Below are positions 1 to 8,440 of a DNA stretch of 64,000 bases, one piece after another. Each line of letters begins with the position of its first letter. Position 1 is the first letter of the stretch. The position numbers and the translations under genes were made by a program. The DNA lies in contig NZ_JGZK01000005.1 in NCBI RefSeq assembly GCF_000741695.1, forward strand, positions 248,001 to 312,000, read 5' to 3'. Under the pieces are notes generated by a model. That model was not told the origin of the DNA, did no database searches, and was given only the letters and a program-made list of their open reading frames with translations. Origin of the DNA: Bifidobacterium reuteri DSM 23975. GTDB lineage: Bacteria; Actinomycetota; Actinomycetes; Actinomycetales; Bifidobacteriaceae.

Positions 1-870
1 CCGGGGCTGACCGGCATGGCGGGCTACACGCAGCTGGAGCCGAACAGTAGCAAACTCATCCAGCTCATCCAATTCAAGGACGCCTTGGCGCCCAAGCCAG
101 CCAACCCGCACCTTCCCCAGCCGCCCATCATCAACCCGCATGAGCTGCAGCGCGAACCCACGGTGTTCGAGCGTCTCGCCGCCCAGCAGGTGCGGGTCAC
201 CAGCTCCGGTCTGCCGAAGTTCAAAGGGTCGCCCTTGACCGAAGCGGCTCTGCGCGGCACCGAGTACCGGGCCGGCGTCACGCCGCGCGATCGCGTGCTT
301 GCCGCCGCCCGCGCCGCCCGCGAACCGGGGCTCACGTATCTGTACATCCGTGATGCGGACAAGGTCGGACACAACTACGGATGGGATTCGGAACAATGGG
401 TGGCCGCATTCGAGCATATCGACGCGCAGCTGGCCCTGTTGAGACGCAGCGCTCCCCAAGGGACGCTCATCGTGATCGTAGCCGATCACGGCATGGTGCA
501 GACCGATCCGGCGCAGCGGGTGGACATCGCCGCCGAACCGCAGCTGATGCAGGGCGTGGAGCTGGTAGGAGGTGAGCCGCGCTCGCTGATGCTATACGCG
601 CAGGACGGCGAGGACCCGGAGGATATCGCGCGGCGGTGGCGCAATCGTCTGGAGGACCGTGCGCAGGTGCGGACGAAGTCACAGGCGATAGGCGATGGAT
701 TGTTCGGCCCGGTGTCCGAACGTGTGAAGCCGATGATCGGAGACGTGATTGTGCAGGCCGCCGATGCGATGACGATCGTGGATTCACGCACCCAGAATGA
801 CAAGGCCACGCATCTGCAGCGTGCATGGTTCGCAGACTCAACTGGAAATGGAGATCCCCTGCCTGATTGA
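1..870 (+). CDS. Alkaline phosphatase superfamily / type I phosphodiesterase-nucleotide pyrophosphatase, 3' part
   Basis: The frame is open to the window's first base, so this is the C-terminal ~289 residues of a longer protein. The segment TYLYIRDADKVGHNYGWDSE followed by a VADHGM block matches the metal-binding Asp/His region of the type I phosphodiesterase/nucleotide pyrophosphatase branch of the alkaline phosphatase superfamily. These are metal-dependent enzymes that hydrolyse phosphodiester or pyrophosphate bonds. The substrate cannot be read from the sequence, and the N-terminal nucleophile (Thr or Ser) lies outside the window. It converges on sepH with a 47-base gap and no clear terminator. 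The family call is fairly sure; the specific function is unknown. Confidence 0.8.
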   Translation, partial: PGLTGMAGYTQLEPNSSKLIQLIQFKDALAPKPANPHLPQPPIINPHELQREPTVFERLAAQQVRVTSSGLPKFKGSPLTEAALRGTEYRAGVTPRDRVLAAARAAREPGLTYLYIRDADKVGHNYGWDSEQWVAAFEHIDAQLALLRRSAPQGTLIVIVADHGMVQTDPAQRVDIAAEPQLMQGVELVGGEPRSLMLYAQDGEDPEDIARRWRNRLEDRAQVRTKSQAIGDGLFGPVSERVKPMIGDVIVQAADAMTIVDSRTQNDKATHLQRAWFADSTGNGDPLPD

Positions 871-917
871 CATCGCATGACATGTCGATAAATGACGCCG
901 ACTGCGGCGTCCGGCGT

Positions 918-2114
918 TCAGTCTCCGAACAGGATCTCGTCCCAGCTGGGCACGGCGGACCGTCCTGAACGGCGTTTGGGGGTCTTGCCGGCATGGGCGG
1001 ATGCCGTTCCGGCGGCGGATGCCTCGGAATTGCCGGTATCGCCGGTACTCGTGTTCGCGCGGCTTGCCGCGGGCAGCCCCGAAGGGGCATCGACCGTGGC
1101 GGGGGCGACGGCCTGTATGGAGGCTTGTGCGGGTGGCGTCGCCTGGTCCGTGGCCAGTCCCGCAGTCTGGGCCGTCGTGGGGTTCGCTCCGGCCGACATG
1201 CCGTTAGGCATTACGGCCGCGGAACCGGCCGGACCTGACACCGGGATGACACGGGCGCTGCCGTCGACGGACGCGACTGTGTCGGATGATCCGGTAGGCG
1301 TCGCGAGCACAGCCGCACCCGGGAATTTGACCGGAGGCATGGAGCCGGAGGCGCCGGGATCGGCGGAGGCTCCCGCCCCGACGGCGGCTTGCGGCACGGC
1401 AGCGGGAATCGACGGCTTTGGCGCCGCCCATGCGCTCACCGCCCGCTCGATGCGCGCCGAGCGTATGGAATCTCCCGGCAGCTCAGGGCCGGGGAGCAGT
1501 CTCGCCGCGGCTTTGGAATCATCCGCGGCACTGTGCTCGCCCAATAACTTGCGCGCAGCGTTGTTCAGGCATACCACGGAATTATCGTGCATGTTCCACG
1601 TCCATTCGGCGTGGATCTCCCGTCCCGCGGAAGTGAACACCGCCACGATGCGCCATGGTTCGAGTCCGCGGCGAGTGGATTTCCAGGTCACCGATTCCAT
1701 GCCGATGGAAGCGGAGGCGAGCGTACGCTCCACCAGATCGTTGATGGTACGGACCCGGCTGTCTTTCGGGGCCGGCACGGTCAGGAACTGTTCGATGGCA
1801 TACTGTTTCTCGGTTTCCACCGCTGCGGAGAAGCGCCGCACCAACGTTTCGCTCAGACCGTAGCGCTCGGCCACGCGGGAAGGATCCGCGCCCGCGCGGA
1901 TCAGTGATTGGATCTGGGAAATCGGCAATGTCGCCTGTTCATGCGGCTGGGCTGGCTCACGCCGCTCGCTTCTGACCTGCTTCGCTTCGAGAATCGCACG
2001 TTCGAGCGTGTCGTCCAGGCTGACGGCCACCTGACGTCCGCCTACGGAGAAAATCAGGTCCCCCGCTTCGCTGACACGCTCAAAATGGGCCTTTTCAAGC
2101 CGATTCTCAGGCAT
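918..2114 (-). CDS. sepH: Septation protein SepH (DUF3071 family)
   Basis: 398 residues. The N-terminal ~200 residues carry the DUF3071 signature: an FSVGGRQVAVSLDD-like start, then a helix-turn-helix-like stretch (GADPSRVAERYGLSETLVRRF) and a conserved WKSTRRGLEPWRIVAVF block. A long Ala/Ser/Pro/Gly-rich linker follows, and the protein ends in a basic patch plus SWDEILFGD, the tail typical of the family. In Streptomyces SepH binds FtsZ through its helix-turn-helix region and promotes Z-ring assembly, so a role in cell division is inferred here. It is transcribed divergently from the DUF4193 gene. A GGAAAGTGGAG stretch about 6 bases upstream of the ATG serves as ribosome-binding site. Confidence 0.85.
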   Translation of the reverse strand: MPENRLEKAHFERVSEAGDLIFSVGGRQVAVSLDDTLERAILEAKQVRSERREPAQPHEQATLPISQIQSLIRAGADPSRVAERYGLSETLVRRFSAAVETEKQYAIEQFLTVPAPKDSRVRTINDLVERTLASASIGMESVTWKSTRRGLEPWRIVAVFTSAGREIHAEWTWNMHDNSVVCLNNAARKLLGEHSAADDSKAAARLLPGPELPGDSIRSARIERAVSAWAAPKPSIPAAVPQAAVGAGASADPGASGSMPPVKFPGAAVLATPTGSSDTVASVDGSARVIPVSGPAGSAAVMPNGMSAGANPTTAQTAGLATDQATPPAQASIQAVAPATVDAPSGLPAASRANTSTGDTGNSEASAAGTASAHAGKTPKRRSGRSAVPSWDEILFGD

Positions 2115-2175
2115 ACGTACTCCACTTTCCTTGCCAAGGACATTGCTATATTCCAGTATGCCCCACGTGTCGAAC

Positions 2176-2203
2176 TTTACATGTATTTCAAATCGTGTAC
2201 CCT
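2176..2203 (+). promoter_or_regulatory. Possible promoter for the DUF4193-dut operon
   Basis: TTTACA (2176-2181) and TACCCT (2198-2203) are separated by 16 bases in the sepH/DUF4193 divergent gap. This resembles a sigma-70-type -35/-10 pair. Assignment is by eye only. Confidence 0.3.
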
Positions 2204-2262
2204 ATGGCCGAGTATAGCGTGGCAACGAGCGCGCACAGCAGTAGATGTGAGATGAAAGGACC

Positions 2263-2559
2263 ATGATGGCTCAGGATTATGATTCCCCTCGCAACAAGGA
2301 CGAGGACGAGGAATCGCTGCAGGCTCTGGGGAAGTCCGCACAGAACTCCTCGAGCGACATTGATGATGACGAGAACGCCATCGCCGAAGACTATGAGTTG
2401 CCGGGCGCGGATCTGAGCAACGAGGATTCCTCGGTCACCGTCATCCCGATGCAGGGCGATGAGTTCGTCTGCTCCCAGTGCTTCCTCGTCAAGCACCGCA
2501 GCCAGCTTGCCTATATGGATGAGGATGGCCAGCCGGTGTGTGAGGAGTGCGCCTCCTGA
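2263..2559 (+). CDS. DUF4193 family protein with zinc-ribbon cysteines
   Basis: 98 residues. The acidic N-terminal half ([18 protein letters not shown]) and the C-terminal pair CSQC...CEEC, separated by a basic/polar loop ([16 protein letters not shown]), are the signature of actinobacterial DUF4193. The four cysteines probably bind zinc. Family members are almost universally conserved in actinobacteria next to dut, but their function is unknown to me. The start is the first of two adjacent ATGs, preceded by GAAAGGA. The stop overlaps the dut start codon (TGATG), indicating translational coupling. Confidence 0.85.
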   Translation: MMAQDYDSPRNKDEDEESLQALGKSAQNSSSDIDDDENAIAEDYELPGADLSNEDSSVTVIPMQGDEFVCSQCFLVKHRSQLAYMDEDGQPVCEECAS

Positions 2560-3080
2560 TGGCGTTCGACGAAACCTACAACGAGCCCGAACACACCGAG
2601 GTGCTGGTCAAATCGATCGATCCGGAGCATCCGGCCGACCTGCATTACGCGCATGCCGGTGACGCTGGCGCCGATCTCATCACCACGGTCGATGTGACCT
2701 TGAAGCCGTTCCAACGCGCATTGGTGCCCACCGGAGTGGCTATCGCATTGCCGGCAGGGTATGTGGCGCTGGTGCATCCCCGTTCCGGTCTGGCCGCCAA
2801 GCAGGGGGTCACGGTGCTCAACGCTCCCGGTACCGTCGACGCAGGTTATCGTGGGGAGATCAAGGTGCCGCTGATCAACCTCGACCCGGAGCATACTGCC
2901 GAATTCCATCCTGGCGACCGCATCGCCCAGCTGGTGATTCAACGGTATGTGGAGCGCGGTTCGTTCCCGCTGACGTCCTGCCCGGATCCGACCGGGCCGA
3001 ACGCGGTTTCGGTTCGACCGGGGTGTCGGGCGCTGCGGCGTAGGGCGGCGGCACAGGGCGAATCAATCGCAAATGCATGA
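2559..3080 (+). CDS. dut: dUTP diphosphatase with a frameshifted C-terminus
   Basis: Hydrolyses dUTP to dUMP and pyrophosphate, keeping uracil out of DNA. Residues 1-~130 hold the conserved trimeric dUTPase motifs: HAGDAGADL (motif 1), [21 protein letters not shown] (motifs 2-3, adjacent) and GDRIAQLVI (motif 4). After VIQRYVE the frame reads unrelated sequence to a stop at 3078-3080. The missing tail is encoded in the frame one base back: from 2954 it reads [20 protein letters not shown] then STGVSG, with a stop at 3041-3043. That tail contains the arginine- and glycine-rich motif 5 (RGFGSTG) that closes the active site. One lost base near 2952-2957 explains this. The start ATG overlaps the DUF4193 stop, and GAGGAG lies 11 bases upstream. 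Real mutation versus sequencing error cannot be told from the sequence. Confidence 0.9.
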   Translation: MAFDETYNEPEHTEVLVKSIDPEHPADLHYAHAGDAGADLITTVDVTLKPFQRALVPTGVAIALPAGYVALVHPRSGLAAKQGVTVLNAPGTVDAGYRGEIKVPLINLDPEHTAEFHPGDRIAQLVIQRYVERGSFPLTSCPDPTGPNAVSVRPGCRALRRRAAAQGESIANA

Positions 3081-3082
3081 TA

Positions 3083-3127
3083 GCCGGCCCGGCCCGCAGC
3101 GAACGTGGTGCGGCGGGCCGGGCCGGC
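3083..3127 (+). terminator. GC-rich hairpin between dut and rsh
   Basis: Perfect 15-bp stem GCCGGCCCGGCCCGC (3083-3097) with its complement at 3113-3127 and a 15-base loop. No U-tract follows, so this may be a factor-assisted terminator or just a strong barrier. A TACAAT box (3135-3140) just downstream could be the -10 of an rsh promoter. Confidence 0.5.
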
Positions 3128-3166
3128 ACGTGGCTACAATGAAAGTCACAATGGGAGGTGGCAGGC

Positions 3167-5491
3167 ATGTCGGAGAACGAGAGCGAGCAGTATGCCGCCC
3201 GCAAGTTGGGCTGTGAGATCAGTGCCGATCCGCTGAACCCGCTCGAGCCCATCAAGCAGGTGTGCAAGGCCCATCATCCGGGAGAGGATCTGACCATCCT
3301 CGACCGTGCATACAGGCGTGCCGTCATACAGCACTCATCCCAGCGCCGCAAGTCGGGGGAGCCGTACATCATCCATCCGCTGGCAGTCTCCCAGATCCTC
3401 GCCGACCTCGGCATGGGCCCGGTGGTCGTCGCAGCCGGTCTGCTGCATGACACGGTGGAGGACACCGACTACACACTGGAGCAATGCCGTGCGGAATTCG
3501 GTGACACCGTGGCCGGGCTGGTCGATGGCGTCACCAAGCTGAGTCAGCTCGAGGTCGGCGACTCGGCCCAGGCCGAGACCATCCGAAAGCTTGTGGTGGC
3601 CATGAGCCGTGACGTGCGCACACTGGTCGTCAAACTCGCCGATCGCGTGCACAACGCACGCACCTGGCGCTATGTCAAGACCACCTCAGCGCAGAGGAAG
3701 GCGCGCGAGACCCTCGACGTCTATGCGCCGCTGGCCAACCGTCTCGGCATGAACGCCATCAAGACGGAGCTCGAGGAACTGAGCTTCAAAGTGCTCTATC
3801 CCAAGATTTACAACGAGATCGTGGTGCTGGTGGCGCGCCGTGCGGGCCAGCGCGAGGTGTACCTCAAGCAGATTCTCGCCGAGATCAATGATGATCTGTC
3901 GGAGCAGCATATCAGGGCGTATGTGACCGGCCGCCCGAAGGATTATTTCTCCATTTACCAGAAGATGATCGTGCGCGGCCATGATTTCGCCAACATCTAT
4001 GATTTGGTGGGCGTGCGCATCATCGTCGACACCATTCAGGACTGCTATGCGGCGCTTGGCGCCGTGCATGCGCGGTGGAACCCGGTTCCCGGACGGTTCA
4101 AGGACTATATCGCCATGCCGAAGCTCAACATGTACCAGTCCCTGCATACCACGGTGGTGGGGCCGGGCGGCAAGCCGGTCGAGATTCAGATCCGCACCTG
4201 GGACATGCACCGCCGCGCCGAGTTCGGCATCGCCGCACATTGGAAGTACAAGGAGAATGGTCAGGCCGGCCGGGCGTTGAGCTCGCCGGACAAGTCCGAC
4301 CGCAAGCGCGGCGACAACGAGCAGGAGCTTTCCGAAGCCGACAATCTCAAATGGATTCAGCAGCTCGCCGACTGGACGAGCGAGACACCAGACTCCAACG
4401 AGTTCCTCGGTTCCCTGAAAGAGGATCTCGGTTCCGCCGAAGTGTACGTGTTCACGCCGAAAGGCAAGATCGTCTCGTTGCCAGCCAAGGCCACTCCGGT
4501 GGATTTCGCGTACGCCGTGCATACCGAAGTGGGCCATCGTACGATGGGCGCCCGCGTCAACGGTCGTCTGGTGCCGCTCGACACCACGCTCGACAATGGC
4601 GACACCGTGGAGATCCTCACCTCCAAGTCCGAGACGGCCGGGCCCTCCCGCGATTGGCTGAGCTTCGTCAAGAGTCCGAAGGCACGCAACAAGATCCGTC
4701 AATGGTTCTCGAAGGAGCGGCGTACCGAGGCCATTGAGGAGGGACGCGACGAACTGACCCGCGCCATGCGCAAGCGCAATCTGCCGGTGAATGCGTTGCT
4801 CACTCCCGAGGCTCTGGTCGGTGTCGCCGTCGACCTGAACTTCCCGAACGCGGATGCGGTCTTCGCCGCCATCGGCGATGGCCAGATCTCAACACAGAAC
4901 GTCATCTCCCATCTGGTCAAGGATGCCGGCGCCGACGAAGTGGACGAGGAGGTCGAGCAGGAGGCTCTGCCGCTCAAGCCGGTGGAACGCAAGACCTCGT
5001 CCAGTTCCACTGGCGTGTCCGTGAAAGGTGTGGGCGATGTATGGATCAAGCTCGCACGATGCTGCATGCCGGTGCCGGGAGACCAGATCATTGGCTTCAT
5101 CACCCGTAGCCAGGGCGTATCGGTGCACAGGACCGATTGCCAGAACATGATCGATCTGAAGGCCAAGCAACCGGAGCGTGTGGTGGAGGTCGAATGGACC
5201 AGCACGAAGGGTCTGTTCATGGTCAAGATCCAGGTGGAGGCGCTGGACAGGCGCAACCTGCTGTCTGATGTGACGCGCGTGCTCTCCGACCATGGCGTGA
5301 ACATCATCTCGGGCACCATTGCCACCGGCTCCGACCGTGTGGCCACCAGCCAGTTCAGCTTCGAAATGGCCGACCCCCAGCATCTCAACACATTGCTCGC
5401 CGCAGTGCGCAAGATCGATGGCGTCTTCGATGTCTACCGTCTGACCGGTGCCAAGGAATCCGCCGAACCCCGGCTGCGCAAAATGAAGTAG
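3167..5491 (+). CDS. rsh: Bifunctional (p)ppGpp synthetase/hydrolase, RelA/SpoT family
   Basis: 774 residues, the usual size of a long RSH enzyme. In order: an HD hydrolase domain (GEPYIIHPLAV, LLHDTVEDTD near residue 100), a synthetase domain (KDYFSIYQKM, YDLVGVRIIV, EIQIRTWDMHRRAEFG), a TGS domain (VYVFTPKGKIVSLPAKATPV), a zinc-finger/conserved-Cys region (KLARCCMPVPGD) and a C-terminal ACT domain. It makes and degrades the stringent-response alarmones at the ribosome. The intact HDxxED motif argues for an active hydrolase, as expected for the single RSH of actinobacteria. ATG 3167 is chosen over GTG 3158 because GGGAGGTGG lies at 3153-3161. It stands alone between two strong hairpins. Confidence 0.95.
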   Translation: MSENESEQYAARKLGCEISADPLNPLEPIKQVCKAHHPGEDLTILDRAYRRAVIQHSSQRRKSGEPYIIHPLAVSQILADLGMGPVVVAAGLLHDTVEDTDYTLEQCRAEFGDTVAGLVDGVTKLSQLEVGDSAQAETIRKLVVAMSRDVRTLVVKLADRVHNARTWRYVKTTSAQRKARETLDVYAPLANRLGMNAIKTELEELSFKVLYPKIYNEIVVLVARRAGQREVYLKQILAEINDDLSEQHIRAYVTGRPKDYFSIYQKMIVRGHDFANIYDLVGVRIIVDTIQDCYAALGAVHARWNPVPGRFKDYIAMPKLNMYQSLHTTVVGPGGKPVEIQIRTWDMHRRAEFGIAAHWKYKENGQAGRALSSPDKSDRKRGDNEQELSEADNLKWIQQLADWTSETPDSNEFLGSLKEDLGSAEVYVFTPKGKIVSLPAKATPVDFAYAVHTEVGHRTMGARVNGRLVPLDTTLDNGDTVEILTSKSETAGPSRDWLSFVKSPKARNKIRQWFSKERRTEAIEEGRDELTRAMRKRNLPVNALLTPEALVGVAVDLNFPNADAVFAAIGDGQISTQNVISHLVKDAGADEVDEEVEQEALPLKPVERKTSSSSTGVSVKGVGDVWIKLARCCMPVPGDQIIGFITRSQGVSVHRTDCQNMIDLKAKQPERVVEVEWTSTKGLFMVKIQVEALDRRNLLSDVTRVLSDHGVNIISGTIATGSDRVATSQFSFEMADPQHLNTLLAAVRKIDGVFDVYRLTGAKESAEPRLRKMK

Positions 5492-5596
5492 CAATCGGGA
5501 TACCGTCTCCGAGAAGCATCCCTCGGACGGACTCTCCTCGACAGACTCTCCCTCTGTCGGGGCAGCGGATGCAGGCGATTGTGGGATATCGAAACG

Positions 5597-5631
5597 ATGA
5601 GGGCTCCGATGATTGACATCGGAGCCCTCAT
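5597..5631. terminator. Bidirectional terminator between rsh and cyclophilin gene
   Basis: Perfect 15-bp stem (ATGAGGGCTCCGATG at 5597-5611, complement at 5617-5631) with a 5-base loop, between two convergent genes. It could stop transcription from both sides. Confidence 0.75.
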
Positions 5632-5654
5632 TCAGTAGGCAGTGTGGACCTGGC

Positions 5655-6194
5655 TTACTCCGCCACGTCCACGGACAGGATCACGGCAGGTTCGGTCGGA
5701 CGATCCATCGGATCGGTGGACAGCGCTTCGAGCTTGTTCACCACCTGCTTGGAGGCGTCATCGGCCACTTCGCCGAAGATGGTGTGATGGCCGTCCAGCC
5801 ACGGGGTCGGCACCGTCGTGATGAAGAACTGGGATCCGTTGGTGCCGTGGACCTTGCCGTCACGGCCGCGACGCAGGCCGGCGTTCGCCATGGCCAGCAG
5901 ATACGGCTTGTCGAACTTCAGGCTCGGGTCGATCTCATCATCGAACTCATAGCCGGGGCCGCCGGTGCCGGTGCCCAGCGGGCATCCGCCCTGGATCATG
6001 AAATCCTTGATGATGCGGTGGAACGTGAGTCCGTTGTAGAACTTGCCGTGGGAGGGCTGACCGGTGTACGGGTCGGCCCATTCCTTCTCGCCTGTGGCGA
6101 GACCCAGGAAGTTGGCCACGGTGTTGGGGGCCTTGTCGTCGAACAGGTTGATGGTGATATCGCCCTCGGAGGTGCGCATGATTACTGTAGTCAT
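5655..6194 (-). CDS. Peptidyl-prolyl cis-trans isomerase, cyclophilin type
   Basis: 179 residues, a single cyclophilin domain. Recognisable blocks are [15 protein letters not shown] (catalytic Arg in FHR), [37 protein letters not shown] and FGEV. It speeds prolyl isomerisation during protein folding. No signal peptide is present, so it is cytoplasmic. The start at 6194 ([13 protein letters not shown]) is chosen over an in-frame ATG ten codons upstream because the family begins with this strand. The ribosome-binding site (GGAACC) is weak. Confidence 0.93.
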   Translation of the reverse strand: MTTVIMRTSEGDITINLFDDKAPNTVANFLGLATGEKEWADPYTGQPSHGKFYNGLTFHRIIKDFMIQGGCPLGTGTGGPGYEFDDEIDPSLKFDKPYLLAMANAGLRRGRDGKVHGTNGSQFFITTVPTPWLDGHHTIFGEVADDASKQVVNKLEALSTDPMDRPTEPAVILSVDVAE

Positions 6195-6316
6195 AGGTTC
6201 CAGTCTGACATTGCCCCACGTCATTCATCTGATGGTGATGTCGTGGGGCGGCGCGGGGCTGCGGTGCCGGTGTTATATGCCGACGCGGGCATGGCATGCC
6301 GGCAGGCATATGCGAA

Positions 6317-7378
6317 TCAGCGGATGGGGGAGAAGCTGACACCCTCGTTGCTGCCGGTGGTTGAACCGCCACTGTTGGACGAGCCTGAAGAGGAAGAGCC
6401 GGAGCCGGTGGATGTTGAGCCCGACGTCGAACCCGAGTTGGAATCCGAGCCTGTAGAACCGGAGGTGTCTCCGGACGTTCCCGAGCCGGTCGTTCCCGAG
6501 CCATTCGTTCCCGAGGAGCCGGTGGAATCCGAACCCGACGATCCGGTGGAATCTGTGGTTCCGGAACCGTTGGTGGTACCGGAATTGCTGCTGTCGGATC
6601 CGGTGCCGTTGGAGTTCGTCGAATCGTTGGTCGTGCCGTCCGTTGTGGTGTTTTCGTTGCCGGTGCCATCGTTCTGATCGGATTGCCCATACTGCGGATT
6701 CTGGTCGTTGTGGTGGGGCTGTACCGTGGAATCGCCGTCATCGGTGGTGCTGTCGGATGATGTGGTGGGGGAGATCAGGTCGGAGACCACGGTATCGGTG
6801 CCATGCCCCTGGGTCACCAGCATCACGATTCCCGCGGTTACGGCCACCGTCAGTAGTCCTGAAACCAGGGTGACGACTACTGCCGTACGTTTGGGGTCAT
6901 GGCGGTGTTTGCGTAGCTCGGCGATGGAATAGGTATGCCCGTCGTTGGGGCGGGAGACGATTTCCCGGGGCCTGCGCGCCGATGCGGCGCCTTGCGGTTC
7001 GACGGTTCGGCCTTGCGCGGGTCCATGGCCCGAACGCTCGCGGGAGGCATCTGCATCCGCATCCTTGGACTGCTCCGCCTTCGCGGTGCCGTCGGTATCC
7101 TGGTCGATGGAGGGATCGCCGGATCCCTCGTCGCCCGCATCGTCATTGTCGGCGTCTTCGCTGCCTGAGTTGCCGAGGGTCTGTTGGAATTTCTCGCTGG
7201 ATGCCGTAATCAGATTCTTGTAGATGTTCGTGGCGACCACGGAGACGATGTAACTGGCTGCCGCACCTATGACCGATCCGGCGACGCCGATTTTCGCGGC
7301 CAGCAGGAATGAGGTGACGGCGGCCAATGTGCCGGCCACAATCGAGGAAAGGGAAAGACCTTGGAAAAACTTCTTCAC
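6317..7378 (-). CDS. Membrane protein with Ser/Thr/Gly-rich C-terminal region
   Basis: 353 residues, no family recognised. The N-terminus (SIVAGTLAAVTSFLLAAKIG and VIGAAASYIVSVVATNIY) gives two hydrophobic segments. A charged Asp/Glu/Ala-rich linker follows, then RKHRHDPKRTAVVVTLVSG, which leads into a further transmembrane helix around residues 165-195. The last ~150 residues are low complexity: Thr/Asp, then Ser/Gly/Thr/Asn repeats, ending GSNEGVSFSPIR. The low-complexity part probably lies outside the membrane as a flexible stalk. The start is GTG (7376-7378) without a clear Shine-Dalgarno sequence. It sits alone between nitroreductase and cyclophilin genes. Confidence 0.75.
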   Translation of the reverse strand: MKKFFQGLSLSSIVAGTLAAVTSFLLAAKIGVAGSVIGAAASYIVSVVATNIYKNLITASSEKFQQTLGNSGSEDADNDDAGDEGSGDPSIDQDTDGTAKAEQSKDADADASRERSGHGPAQGRTVEPQGAASARRPREIVSRPNDGHTYSIAELRKHRHDPKRTAVVVTLVSGLLTVAVTAGIVMLVTQGHGTDTVVSDLISPTTSSDSTTDDGDSTVQPHHNDQNPQYGQSDQNDGTGNENTTTDGTTNDSTNSNGTGSDSSNSGTTNGSGTTDSTGSSGSDSTGSSGTNGSGTTGSGTSGDTSGSTGSDSNSGSTSGSTSTGSGSSSSGSSNSGGSTTGSNEGVSFSPIR

Positions 7379-7532
7379 AACGTATGACGGTAGGCGGTTC
7401 TGCTGTCATCTTGCTGAAGGCGCGGTGAAAACGACAGAATGCTTACATGAGGATTCCATAATCTTCACATGATTCAGGACAGGGGATGGCGAGGTTGCGG
7501 GAATGCCATTATGCCATCATGCCGATGAGGTC

Positions 7533-8285
7533 TCATGCCCAGTCGAATCGTCCGGTGCCTGCGCCCAGTTCGAAATGCAGTCTGGCTATGCCGAGGCAGA
7601 TATGCGCCTGTACGCCGTCAAGGGCCTGCGCGCGGACGGTGCGTCCATCCTCCAGCAGCTCGAACCGGACCGGTTGCTTGCCCAATGCGCTGGGGGCGAG
7701 CATGACCGCCTCGATACCGGCATGGAACCATTCGGGGGCGTCGGCATATGTTCCATTGGCCACAGTGCCGAGCTCCTCCGCCGGTCTACTGCGATGAGGA
7801 CGTCCCGGGCGCGTGCCATGACCCAATGCTATGGCTGCGGGCATGCGTTGTCCGGTGCCGATCGTCCACGCACCATGGTGGTCCTGGGTTTCATGAAGCA
7901 CCACCCATGACGTGTCCAATCCCAATGAGACCGCGTTGAGCGCCAGCAGTTCACCGGCATAGCCCACCTGCTCGTCAAGACGATGTCCATCGTCGCAAAC
8001 ACCCGCATCGGTGCCGTCATCGTCCTTGCCGGAGGTTTCGGAGCCTTCCGGCTCGTCGGAGCCGATCAGCGCGATGAGGTTATGCACCCCCGAGAACCGT
8101 CCATAATGCGTGGGGCATCCGCCGAGCGCATCCTCGGCATCATGGATCAGTTGGATGTGCAGATCGTAGGTGCCGTTGAGCTCGTCGATAAGACGGGACA
8201 ATGTCGCTATCTGCTCTGCGGCCAAAGGCTCTTCGCTGAAGTTGCGAACGGCATGGCGTTCCTTCATCGACTCGAGCAGGTTCAT
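7533..8285 (-). CDS. Nitroreductase family protein
   Basis: 250 residues. The N-terminus MNLLESMKERHAVRNFSEEP is the FMN-binding start of the nitroreductase family (R in the RxxxRxF pattern). HNLIALIG, QVGYAGELLALNAVSLGLDT and a C-terminal MLAPSALGKQPVRFEL are typical of the putative TM-type nitroreductase subfamily. These flavoproteins reduce nitro-aromatic or quinone-like compounds with NAD(P)H; the substrate here is unknown. A Gly/Asp-rich insertion (EPEGSETSGKDDDGTDAG) sits before the helix. AGAGGA lies 5 bases upstream of the ATG. It is 156 bases downstream of the EamA gene on the same strand. Confidence 0.85.
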   Translation of the reverse strand: MNLLESMKERHAVRNFSEEPLAAEQIATLSRLIDELNGTYDLHIQLIHDAEDALGGCPTHYGRFSGVHNLIALIGSDEPEGSETSGKDDDGTDAGVCDDGHRLDEQVGYAGELLALNAVSLGLDTSWVVLHETQDHHGAWTIGTGQRMPAAIALGHGTRPGRPHRSRPAEELGTVANGTYADAPEWFHAGIEAVMLAPSALGKQPVRFELLEDGRTVRAQALDGVQAHICLGIARLHFELGAGTGRFDWA

Positions 8286-8440
8286 GGCATTCCTCTCAAT
8301 TCACGGTGTCGGGCATGGTGCGACTGACAATCATCCTCATAGTACTGGGCGGGCGCGAACGCGGCGAACGTGGCTGGCACGACGGGCGCGACGGTTCCGC
8401 CGCGGCGGGCACCGCTTTGGAGCGGCACTGGGATGCGGCG

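Noticed and set aside
2949..2962. Programmed ribosomal frameshift in dut
   Set aside because: No slippery heptamer of the X-XXY-YYZ type occurs at the switch point (GTGGAGCGCGG) and no pseudoknot is apparent; mutation or sequencing error is simpler.
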